Positions 1 through 5,740 of a stretch of DNA of 5,822 bases are shown here, one piece after another. The stretch covers positions 1-5,822 of the forward strand of contig SKID01000157.1 of the NCBI GenBank assembly GCA_007116605.1. The letters are read 5' to 3'. Within the stretch, counting starts at the first letter, position 1. Every line of letters begins with the position of its first letter. Under the pieces are notes generated by a model. The model searched no databases. It saw only the letters and a list, made by a program, of their open reading frames with translations, and had not been told where the DNA came from. The stretch comes from Tissierellia bacterium (GTDB lineage Bacteria > Bacillota > Clostridia > Tissierellales > Dethiosulfatibacteraceae). Both the position numbers and the translations under genes were made by a program.

Positions 1-1221
1 GTGACTGAAGAAACGACTTTAGAAGACTATATTAAGCAAAATCAGTTGACCATGAGAGCACAATTAGACTTAAGCGAAAGTCTAATCAGGCAATTTATCA
101 TGGTTGAAGGGTACTCTGATTTGCTTCAGGAAGCCATGGTTCAAAATGAAAATATTTTAGTCAAAAATGGTGAAATTTATTTAAAAAATTTAATGATGTT
201 TAGCCAAGGATATGATATTAGTGAAAGTGTCCTGATAAAAATGGCGGGCAATTATATCCATTACATATATACCGGTGAATTTATTAGTGACTTTAATATC
301 TCAGAGAAACTTCCCCCTGATATTATGCGCATTGTGGTTCGGTGTTATTCAAATCAATATAGAGACATGGAACAAGTTTTGCATGGCTTAAAATCCTCGT
401 CTACCTATGGGTTAGTCGTTGTGGGTGATACCACAGAGCCACCTCAAAAAAGTGGTGATCCAGATGAGGGTACTCAGGAAGAATTTGAAGAAATACAATC
501 AAAGTATATAGAAGATGATTACCATGACGATAAAGAAGCAAGTGATAACAGGAATAATATCATTAAATGGATAGCGATTTTACTGATTATTATTATTCCT
601 ATTTTAATCATGACAATAACTCGTTGTAGTAGACAAGAGGCGGATCCAGACATCCAAGCTCCTTCACCAATTGATGATCATCAAGATAATGGTCAAAATG
701 GAGGAGAAGATTCAAATGGAGAGGATACAGAAACCTCTGGTGATAATGGAAATGATAACATTGATAACGATGTGCAAGAGAACCTATATGCTTTCTATAA
801 TGAAGAACTCTTAGCCCTGGTAAATGGTGATTCAGTAGCAGAACTTGATTTTTCAAGATTTTATGATGGATTTGCTTCTTTGCGAGTATCTCAGGATGGT
901 ATTAACAATTCCAAAACACTTTTTGGCGTGATTGATCTTAATCAAAGAGAGCTCTCTTATTTGAAAAACCGTCAAGTAGGCATTTCGGTAAGAATGACTA
1001 CAGATCAGCCAAACTTAGAAGTATCGTTGATTATTGAAGTGGTAGAAGGTAATCAGATCGTTTCGTACTCTAGTAAAAAAATTAACCTTGTCCAAAATTT
1101 ATGGACACTTCAATTGACACCAGTGACTTTAGGTAAACAAGATCGCATACAGCTATACATTGACTTTAATCAAGAAGGTAGCGTTTGGATTGATGGCATA
1201 GAGGTAGATATTCTAAAGTAA
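1..1221 (+). CDS. Unrecognised single-pass membrane protein with C-terminal beta-rich domain
   Basis: I do not recognise this 406-residue protein. Residues 1-140 look like a soluble, mostly helical domain. Residues 140-186 are polar and acidic. One strongly hydrophobic helix lies at about 187-207 (IIKWIAILLIIIIPILIM), followed by R208, C209, S210, R211. Residues 212-260 are a low-complexity linker very rich in Asp, Glu, Asn and Gly. Residues 262-406 are predicted beta-rich and end in alternating strands (W..QL...VTL......QLYIDF.....VWIDGIEV), which resembles the end of carbohydrate-binding jelly-roll modules of the CBM4/9 type. I infer an N-terminus inside and a C-terminus outside, with the acidic linker spanning the wall. 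The layout recalls clostridial membrane-bound anti-sigma or sensor proteins, but no zinc-finger or kinase motif is visible. C209 does not sit in a lipobox. The GTG start is the first base of the window, so its ribosome site cannot be checked and the gene could begin upstream. Confidence 0.8.
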   Translation: MTEETTLEDYIKQNQLTMRAQLDLSESLIRQFIMVEGYSDLLQEAMVQNENILVKNGEIYLKNLMMFSQGYDISESVLIKMAGNYIHYIYTGEFISDFNISEKLPPDIMRIVVRCYSNQYRDMEQVLHGLKSSSTYGLVVVGDTTEPPQKSGDPDEGTQEEFEEIQSKYIEDDYHDDKEASDNRNNIIKWIAILLIIIIPILIMTITRCSRQEADPDIQAPSPIDDHQDNGQNGGEDSNGEDTETSGDNGNDNIDNDVQENLYAFYNEELLALVNGDSVAELDFSRFYDGFASLRVSQDGINNSKTLFGVIDLNQRELSYLKNRQVGISVRMTTDQPNLEVSLIIEVVEGNQIVSYSSKKINLVQNLWTLQLTPVTLGKQDRIQLYIDFNQEGSVWIDGIEVDILK

Positions 1222-1223
1222 AG

Positions 1224-1252
1224 AAGCAACCTAATTATCTGTTTAGGTGCTT
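1224..1252 (+). terminator. Stem-loop just after the first gene
   Basis: AAGCA + CCTAA (1224-1228, 1230-1234; A1229 bulged) pairs with TTAGG + TGCTT (1243-1252), giving 10 base pairs and an 8-base loop. It begins three bases after the stop codon. Only a short, broken T run follows, so as a Rho-independent terminator it is weak. It could instead protect the 3' end of the mRNA. Confidence 0.4.
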
Positions 1253-1295
1253 TAAAGTACTTCAACCCGTTTTAAAAGTGATAGGCTTAGTACTC

Positions 1296-1324
1296 AGATT
1301 TGTTTGAAATAACATGACAAATCT
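1296..1324. repeat. Perfect 8-bp inverted repeat in the intergenic region
   Basis: AGATTTGT (1296-1303) and ACAAATCT (1317-1324) are perfect inverted copies around a 13-base loop. No T run follows on either strand, so it does not look like a terminator. It lies between the two terminator-like hairpins and could be a protein-binding site or simply an RNA stem. Confidence 0.35.
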
Positions 1325-1340
1325 AAAAACATGTGATTCT

Positions 1341-1361
1341 TAGAGCGCATCATGCGCTCTA
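1341..1361 (+). terminator. Probable Rho-independent terminator
   Basis: TAGAGCGCA (1341-1349) pairs perfectly with TGCGCTCTA (1353-1361) around a TCA loop. It is the most GC-rich stem in this gap and is followed by TTTTAATG. It would insulate the transporter operon from the upstream gene. The short T run lowers certainty. Confidence 0.55.
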
Positions 1362-1432
1362 TTTTAATGTCCTAATTAAGAAGTGGGCTAAGTGAAATGA
1401 GATACAAATGCATATACTGCTTTTGCCTATGA

Positions 1433-1480
1433 CAAGGGGAATGACAATAAGTGAAACGTCACTTAAGAAAGTTTCCCTTG
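1433..1480. promoter_or_regulatory. 48-bp nested dyad upstream of the transporter promoter (candidate operator)
   Basis: An inner inverted repeat, AAGTGA (1449-1454) AACG TCACTT (1459-1464), shares its centre, 1456.5, with outer arms CAAGGGGAA (1433-1441) and TTTCCCTTG (1472-1480), which have one mismatch. Seven bases separate inner from outer arms on each side. The right outer arm overlaps the -35 box, so a protein bound here could repress or activate the operon. TAAGTGAAA also occurs at 1389-1397 and 1448-1456. No regulator gene is visible in the window, so the binding role is inferred. Confidence 0.4.
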
Positions 1481-1506
1481 AATCAGGAACTTTTTTAAAC
1501 TATTAT
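1478..1506 (+). promoter_or_regulatory. Sigma-A-type promoter of the ABC transporter operon
   Basis: TTGAAT (1478-1483) and TATTAT (1501-1506) are separated by exactly 17 bases, and the spacer contains a T6 run. This is four of six and five of six matches to the TTGACA and TATAAT consensus boxes. Transcription should begin near 1512-1514, leaving a leader of about 25 bases before the chosen TTG start of the ATPase. Confidence 0.6.
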
Positions 1507-1525
1507 CGTCTATATGAGTGTTAGT

Positions 1526-1531
1526 AGGAGG
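1526..1531 (+). promoter_or_regulatory. Ribosome binding site AGGAGG that fixes a TTG start
   Basis: A perfect AGGAGG lies seven bases before TTG at 1539. An in-frame GTG at 1518 would add seven residues (start MLVGGVH), but the AGGAGG would then lie inside the gene and the GTG would sit only a few bases after the predicted transcription start, with no ribosome site of its own. Confidence 0.8.
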
Positions 1532-1538
1532 TGTTCAT

Positions 1539-2222
1539 TTGAATGTTATAGAAATGCAAGGTATTTGCAAGGAGTATAAAATCGGTCAAATTAGACTAGA
1601 TGCTCTTAAGAATATAAACTTAGAAATTAAAAACGGAGAATTTGTATCCATCATGGGACCGTCTGGATCTGGGAAATCAACACTTTTAAATGTGATTGGT
1701 TGCCTTGATAGAAGTTCTGCAGGTCAATACATCCTAGATGGAACAAGTGTAGAAAAATTGAGTGACAATCAATTATCAGAAATTCGAAATCAATTCCTTG
1801 GATTCGTTTTTCAAAGTTTTAATTTACTTGGGGAATTAAATGCTTTAAAAAATGTGGAGATACCATTAATTTATCGAGGAATGAGAGGAAAACAAAGAAA
1901 ACAACTGGCAGAAGAAGCTTTAGAAAAAGTAGGCCTTAAAGACAGGATGAAACATTTACCCACCCAATTATCAGGTGGGCAACAACAACGTGTGGCTATA
2001 GCACGAGCTATTGTGGGAAACCCTTCTGTGGTACTAGCAGATGAGCCAACAGGCGCTTTAGATTCATCAACAGGCAATACGATTATGGAACTATTTACCC
2101 AGTTAAATGAAGAATTTAAAATGACCATTGTGCAAGTGACCCATGAAGAATCTATCGCAGATTATGGACAACGTATAATTCGGCTGATAGATGGAGAAAT
2201 TAATAAAATTGATGTTAAATAA
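1539..2222 (+). CDS. ABC transporter ATP-binding protein, MacB/LolD/YknY family
   Basis: This 227-residue cytoplasmic ATPase powers the permease encoded two genes downstream. All catalytic motifs are present: Walker A GPSGSGKST (40-48), Q-loop glutamine Q92 in FVFQSFNLL, signature LSGGQ (144-148), Walker B VVLADE (164-169, catalytic E169), D-loop GALD (172-175) and switch histidine H202. The length and the segments IGCLDRSSAGQY and DEPTGALDS are typical of the stand-alone ATPases paired with MacB/FtsX-fold permeases, such as LolD, YknY and the ATPase half of MacB. The TTG start at 1539 is chosen from its AGGAGG site. It is the first gene of a three-gene operon behind a good promoter, and the adaptor gene begins 15 bases after its stop. 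Family assignment is firm; the transported substrate is unknown. Confidence 0.95.
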   Translation: MNVIEMQGICKEYKIGQIRLDALKNINLEIKNGEFVSIMGPSGSGKSTLLNVIGCLDRSSAGQYILDGTSVEKLSDNQLSEIRNQFLGFVFQSFNLLGELNALKNVEIPLIYRGMRGKQRKQLAEEALEKVGLKDRMKHLPTQLSGGQQQRVAIARAIVGNPSVVLADEPTGALDSSTGNTIMELFTQLNEEFKMTIVQVTHEESIADYGQRIIRLIDGEINKIDVK

Positions 2223-2237
2223 ACTTGGAGGGAAATC

Positions 2238-3890
2238 ATGATAAAAAAAGTAATACCTATTATAGTTATTATTGCATTAGTGGTTGGAGGCGGATACTAC
2301 GCTATTACTCAGCTAATGCCAAGTGTAGATGAAGAAGAAACACAGATAAATTACAGCACATCTCCTGCATTTAGAGGAGATATCAATGTAGGCGTCAATA
2401 CCTCTGGCCAGTTAAATGCATCATACGGTGGGGGAATCCGTGTGCCGCAAGTGACAGACCCGGATTTTTATGGCATTTCTTATGTGATTGCTGAATTTAT
2501 AGCAGAAGAAGGAGACTCCTTAACAGCAGGAGACCCTGTCATTCGATTAACATCAAATGATTTAGAAAATCGAATTACTGAGCTAAGAGGCACTTTAGAA
2601 TCAAGAAAAGATCAGCTGGCACAGTTATTAGGAATCTCAGTTAGAGATATTGGCAGTGTTAATCCCTATGATGGCATTGTGATTACTTCACCTATTGATG
2701 GTCGTGTTACAGAACTTCATGCAAGAGAAGGGGAAGAGCTAGGCAGTGTCATTGCAAATATTATTGATGATTCAGAAGTGAAAATGGAGTTTAAAGCAAG
2801 AGCGAGTGATTACGAAGCCCTTTATGTAGGGCAAAGAGTATTACTTAAATTCGATAGATTCGAAGGCCTATATGAAGGTTATATTGAGTCTTTAAATCCA
2901 AATGCCGTGCCAGACAATCCAAAAGATGGACAAGAGTTTGGCGTAGGTTTTGTACATTGGGGTGTTATTAGGGCAAAAAACCCTGGTTTGGTTCAACCTA
3001 ATATGGGAGCATTAATTAATATTCCAATTTCTGACACTTCGGATGCTATTGAAAGAACATTAGTCGATAAAGGTCGTGTGACGAGCTATGTAGATGAAAA
3101 AAGAATCTTCAAAAATGCTATTTCAACAGAAGAGCTGATTGTTACAGAAGTCCTTGTCAATCAAAGAGATTATGTATCAAAAGATCAAGCAATTGTAAGA
3201 TTAGCAGGAGCTGAAGTGCGTTTAATGATTCAAAATCGTTTAGATGAAATTCAGCGTATAGAAAGAACCATTGGAAAAGCAGATGAAATGAGAAACAACC
3301 TATTGATAACAGCGCCCATGGATGGTGTGGTAGCAGGATTTTGGCGTTCTGTAGGCGAAGTGATTTCTCCCGGTGAATGGGTAGGAGATATTTTTAACAC
3401 AAATAACATGAGAGTTTGGACGCAAGTGGATGATATAGATGTGGTTTACATCCGTCAAGATGCACCAGTGGTTGTAACAGTTGATGCATTGCCAGGAGAA
3501 GTTTTCGAGGGTAAAGTATCAAGAGTTTCTCAATCAGGTCAAGACTCTAGTGGTGTGATTAAGTACTCAGTAGAGATTAGTGTGAGCGGGAGTGGTGCTT
3601 TACGTCCAGGTATGCTAGCCCAATGCTTTATAGATGCAGGTGAATCATTAGATACTGTATTAGTACCAATTGAAGCTGTATTTGAGCAAAATGGTGTATC
3701 TAAGGTAGAAATACTTAAAGAAGATAATCGTGTAGAAACGGTAACGATCCAAACAGGATTAATCAATTATCGATATGCTGAAGTATTAGAAGGAGTAGCG
3801 GAAGGAGACTTAGTGGTGACAGGAAGTACTTCTGATTTATTACCAAGTCAACATATACAAGGCAACGATAGACTATTGCCTAATAACTAA
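2238..3890 (+). CDS. HlyD/MacA-family membrane-fusion adaptor with two tandem adaptor modules
   Basis: This 550-residue protein is the extracytoplasmic adaptor of the exporter. An N-terminal anchor (about 4-27, KKVIPIIVIIALVVGGGYY) has no lipobox cysteine. Module 1 has lipoyl half-motifs at about 66-103 (EEGDSLTAGDPVIRL) and 145-177 (ITSPIDGRV, EGEELG), joined by a short helical segment (107-131), then a beta-barrel at about 178-264. Module 2 repeats the plan: half-motifs at 298-321 (NQRDYVSKDQAIVRL) and 353-387 (ITAPMDGVV, VGEVISPGEWVG), a short helix (325-346), a barrel (391-465) and a membrane-proximal domain (470-530, VLVPIEAVFEQNGVSKV, AEGDLVVTGS). The SPIDG and APMDG motifs lie 208 residues apart. 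MacA and YknX are about 370-400 residues with one module, so this looks like an internal duplication. The short helices suit a cell with no TolC-type partner. GGAGGG lies five bases before ATG, and the permease gene follows after 15 bases. Confidence 0.9.
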   Translation: MIKKVIPIIVIIALVVGGGYYAITQLMPSVDEEETQINYSTSPAFRGDINVGVNTSGQLNASYGGGIRVPQVTDPDFYGISYVIAEFIAEEGDSLTAGDPVIRLTSNDLENRITELRGTLESRKDQLAQLLGISVRDIGSVNPYDGIVITSPIDGRVTELHAREGEELGSVIANIIDDSEVKMEFKARASDYEALYVGQRVLLKFDRFEGLYEGYIESLNPNAVPDNPKDGQEFGVGFVHWGVIRAKNPGLVQPNMGALINIPISDTSDAIERTLVDKGRVTSYVDEKRIFKNAISTEELIVTEVLVNQRDYVSKDQAIVRLAGAEVRLMIQNRLDEIQRIERTIGKADEMRNNLLITAPMDGVVAGFWRSVGEVISPGEWVGDIFNTNNMRVWTQVDDIDVVYIRQDAPVVVTVDALPGEVFEGKVSRVSQSGQDSSGVIKYSVEISVSGSGALRPGMLAQCFIDAGESLDTVLVPIEAVFEQNGVSKVEILKEDNRVETVTIQTGLINYRYAEVLEGVAEGDLVVTGSTSDLLPSQHIQGNDRLLPNN

Positions 3891-3905
3891 ATAGGATGTG
3901 AAGTA

Positions 3906-5225
3906 ATGAAAACAAATAAAGGAATCAAGTCGTTTTTAATCAAAATGTTTTTTAATGCAAAAATGGCTTCTTCCGGACTCGTTTCTAATTTATTGAGGAC
4001 ATCCTTGACAGTTTTAGGAATTACCATTGGCGTGGCCTCAGTGGTTAGTTTGATGGGAATAGGGGAAGGAGCTAGAATTGCCGTAGTAGAACAATTCGAA
4101 AGTTTAGGACAAAATGTCATTGTCATGCAGTCTAAAAGTGGTGTATACAACTTCGAAAGTGATGAGTACTTAGAGTTGCTTGACCGTGTCAATACACTTC
4201 AGCATGCTACGCCAGTGATAGAGTCAAAAGAATATGTTCGCTGGCGAAGAACCCGTGGAGATGTGGAAATTTTAGGAGTCAATAGTCAATTTCCAATGAT
4301 AAAAGACCATAATCTTATTGCGGGAAACTTTTTTACACCATTACATGTTGACACGAGAGCACCGGTGTGTGTTGTTGGATACAATGTGGCGGTATCTCTA
4401 TTAAATGGTCGTAGTCCAGTAGGCTATACCATGACCATAGACAACCTCAGTTTCACGATTATTGGTGTGCTAGAGCAGAAGGGTGATGGTCAAGCAGATA
4501 ATATAGACAATAAAATTGTCATTCCCTATACGACTTCTATGAAAATCAACAATGTGAGAACAGTGAATGAGATTTGGGCGAAATCAGAGACGGAGCAAGA
4601 TGTTTCGTTGGCGATGATCCAATTAGGAAGAATATACAATGCCAAGTTAAAGGGAGGACTCAACATTGGAAATGGCAATGATGAGAAAAATCCTGAAATG
4701 GGGATGCCTGGCGACATGCCTATTGATAGACCTGAACCACCAACAGATCAGCCTAATGACTCAGTGTTTTCAAGAGGTGAGGATATTATAACCATTACTA
4801 GTTTAAACCAGTTAGTCCAAGAAGCCAGTGATGCTAATCGTATTATGACCTTATTATTAGGAGGCATTGCGGCGGTTTCATTATTAGTGGGTGGTTTAGG
4901 AATTATGAATATTATGTTAGTTGCAGTTAGTGAACGTACGGGAGAAATTGGCGTTAGAAGAGCACTAGGAGCTAAAAAAACAGATTTACTTTTTCAGTTT
5001 CTATTAGAAGCACTTTATGTTAGCATCATCGGCTGTATAATTGGGATTTTTGCTGGAATATGGCTAATTAATGTCTTCAAAGGATATGGATTTGCAGCTG
5101 TGATTAGTTTAGAAGCAGTTAAGATTTCAACAGTGGTTGCGTTAATATCAGGATTATTATTTGGTGTATACCCTGCTTATACTGCATCAAGTTTACCGCC
5201 AGTTGAAGCTTTAAGAAGGCAGTAA
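3906..5225 (+). CDS. ABC transporter permease, MacB/FtsX fold
   Basis: This 439-residue permease has the four-helix MacB plan. TM1 is at about 32-54 (LRTSLTVLGITIGVASVV), followed by a large extracytoplasmic domain (about 56-312). TM2 is at 314-340, TM3 at 364-390 and TM4 at 404-425. The family's coupling segment after TM2 is clear (SERTGEIGVRRALGAKK, 342-358), as is the C-terminal PAYTASSLPPVEALRR. By family it dimerises and uses ATP hydrolysed by the separate ATPase to move its outer domain rather than carry substrate through a central channel. Residues 255-284 form a hydrophilic insert rich in Met, Pro, Asp and Asn just before the return to TM2. The start has a GGATGTGA ribosome site (3894-3901) four bases before ATG. 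It is the last gene of the operon. YknZ and the permease half of MacB are the closest named relatives I can suggest; substrate unknown. Confidence 0.93.
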   Translation: MKTNKGIKSFLIKMFFNAKMASSGLVSNLLRTSLTVLGITIGVASVVSLMGIGEGARIAVVEQFESLGQNVIVMQSKSGVYNFESDEYLELLDRVNTLQHATPVIESKEYVRWRRTRGDVEILGVNSQFPMIKDHNLIAGNFFTPLHVDTRAPVCVVGYNVAVSLLNGRSPVGYTMTIDNLSFTIIGVLEQKGDGQADNIDNKIVIPYTTSMKINNVRTVNEIWAKSETEQDVSLAMIQLGRIYNAKLKGGLNIGNGNDEKNPEMGMPGDMPIDRPEPPTDQPNDSVFSRGEDIITITSLNQLVQEASDANRIMTLLLGGIAAVSLLVGGLGIMNIMLVAVSERTGEIGVRRALGAKKTDLLFQFLLEALYVSIIGCIIGIFAGIWLINVFKGYGFAAVISLEAVKISTVVALISGLLFGVYPAYTASSLPPVEALRRQ

Positions 5226-5250
5226 ATAATCAAATTTTATGTTGCTTTGT

Positions 5251-5276
5251 ATCGAGGATAAAATCGTATCCTCGAT
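5251..5276 (+). terminator. Candidate terminator or 3'-end hairpin of the transporter operon
   Basis: A perfect 10-bp stem with a six-base loop (AAATCG) lies 25 bases after the permease stop, followed by ATTTAGTATTT. The stem is strong and well placed, but the T tract is broken, so termination efficiency is uncertain. It is also the first unit of the hairpin array. Confidence 0.4.
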
Positions 5277-5389
5277 ATTTAGTATTTGGTCATTTGCTGG
5301 GGATACAACTGCATCCTCCTTGCTTAGTACTTAGACCCTTTGCAGAGGATAAAACCGTATCCTCGCTGCTTAGTATTTAGGTCATTTGC
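5251..5389 (+). repeat. Three-copy tandem array of hairpin repeats, period 45-46 bp
   Basis: Three units each consist of a stem-loop plus a tail like GCTTAGTATTTAGGTCATTTGC. Stem 1: ATCGAGGATA (5251-5260) with TATCCTCGAT (5267-5276), 10 perfect pairs. Stem 2: GGGGAT (5299-5304) with ATCCTC (5313-5318), one G-T pair. Stem 3: GAGGATA (5345-5351) with TATCCTC (5358-5364). The stems begin 45 and 46 bases apart. The array starts about 25 bases after the permease stop, so stem 1 may end the operon transcript, though only weak T runs follow it. A T6 run occurs at 5390-5395, just after the last unit. There is no protein-coding sense here. Confidence 0.75.
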
Positions 5390-5492
5390 TTTTTTATTAT
5401 TTAAATGTAGCAAATAACCACATAATGCGCGACTCTGATACGTGTTTTATCCTTTAATAAGCTGAAGTCAAAGCAAAGAGTCACGTAATGCG

Positions 5493-5619
5493 CGAATCGT
5501 CAACAGGACTCTTAGCTCAGATGTCGTGTAAACGGCAGCTGACCTTAGAGACCGTTATCCAGGGACTCTACAGGGCTATTCTCCCCACTTTGTAAAGTGG
5601 GAATCTTGCACTGTGAGTC
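5493..5619 (+). ncRNA. Candidate structured RNA, repeat copy A
   Basis: The core can fold into consecutive stems. Stem a: AGCTCAG (5514-5520) with CTGACCT (5539-5545), one mismatch. Stem b sits inside it: GTCGT (5523-5527), GNRA-type loop GTAA, ACGGC (5532-5536). Stem c: TAGAG (5546-5550) with CTCTA (5566-5570), plus an A-A mismatch and CC/GG. An alternative long-range stem pairs GACTC and ACA (5564-5572, one bulged T) with TGTGAGTC (5612-5619), enclosing stem d: CCCACTT (5584-5590), TGTA loop, AAGTGGG (5595-5601). The strand is a guess, since most stems exist on both. I cannot match it to a known RNA family, and no promoter is obvious. Confidence 0.35.
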
Positions 5620-5740
5620 ATCGGAGACACATATTTAATCCTTTTATTCACTGAGGCAAAATGAACAATCAGGCGAATCTAAGAAGAATGTTTTATCCTT
5701 TTTAACTAAAGCGAAAAGAAGCAAATAACCACATCATGGG

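Larger units (their letters stand above)
1401..1524 (+). pseudogene. Possible remnant of a TetR-type DNA-binding domain
   Basis: Two short open stretches in different frames read together like the N-terminal helix-turn-helix of TetR regulators. Codons 1401-1451 give DTNAYTAFAYDKGNDNK, resembling the usual A..LFAEKGY helix. The frame running 1408-1524 gives SETSLKKVSLESG then TFLNYYRLYE and a stop. TetR proteins typically read TS(V/L)..IA.EAGVSKGTFYNYF.SKE here, so the match would need one frameshift and loss of about four residues (VSKG). Nothing of the ligand-binding domain follows; the transporter ribosome site begins two bases after the stop. The operon promoter lies inside this stretch, which argues against live coding. 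The match is by eye and short, and chance is a serious alternative. Confidence 0.28.

Noticed and set aside
608..856. Minus-strand open frames opposite the coding genes (608-856, 1871-2128, 3539-3766, 3887-4192, 4526-4717)
   Set aside because: They lie opposite well-supported genes, show no family motifs, and read as shadows of the plus-strand codons.
1408..1524. 38-codon open frame as a live leader peptide for the transporter operon
   Set aside because: There is no ribosome site before its ATG, and the operon promoter lies within it, so the main transcript would not include most of it. A decayed regulator fragment or chance explains it better.
3890..3906. Possible fusion or frameshift between adaptor and permease
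   Set aside because: The adaptor ends cleanly with TAA and the permease has its own ribosome site and a typical N-terminus.
5507..5570. tRNA-like start GGACTCTTAGCTCAG in repeat copy A
   Set aside because: It resembles an acceptor stem plus D-arm, but there is no complementary AGAGTCC 3' acceptor strand, no anticodon arm and no GTTCGA T-loop, and copy B loses the TAGCTCAG motif.
5661..5705. Short plus-strand open frame in the repeat (14 residues)
   Set aside because: It is very short, has no ribosome site and is not preserved in the other unit.
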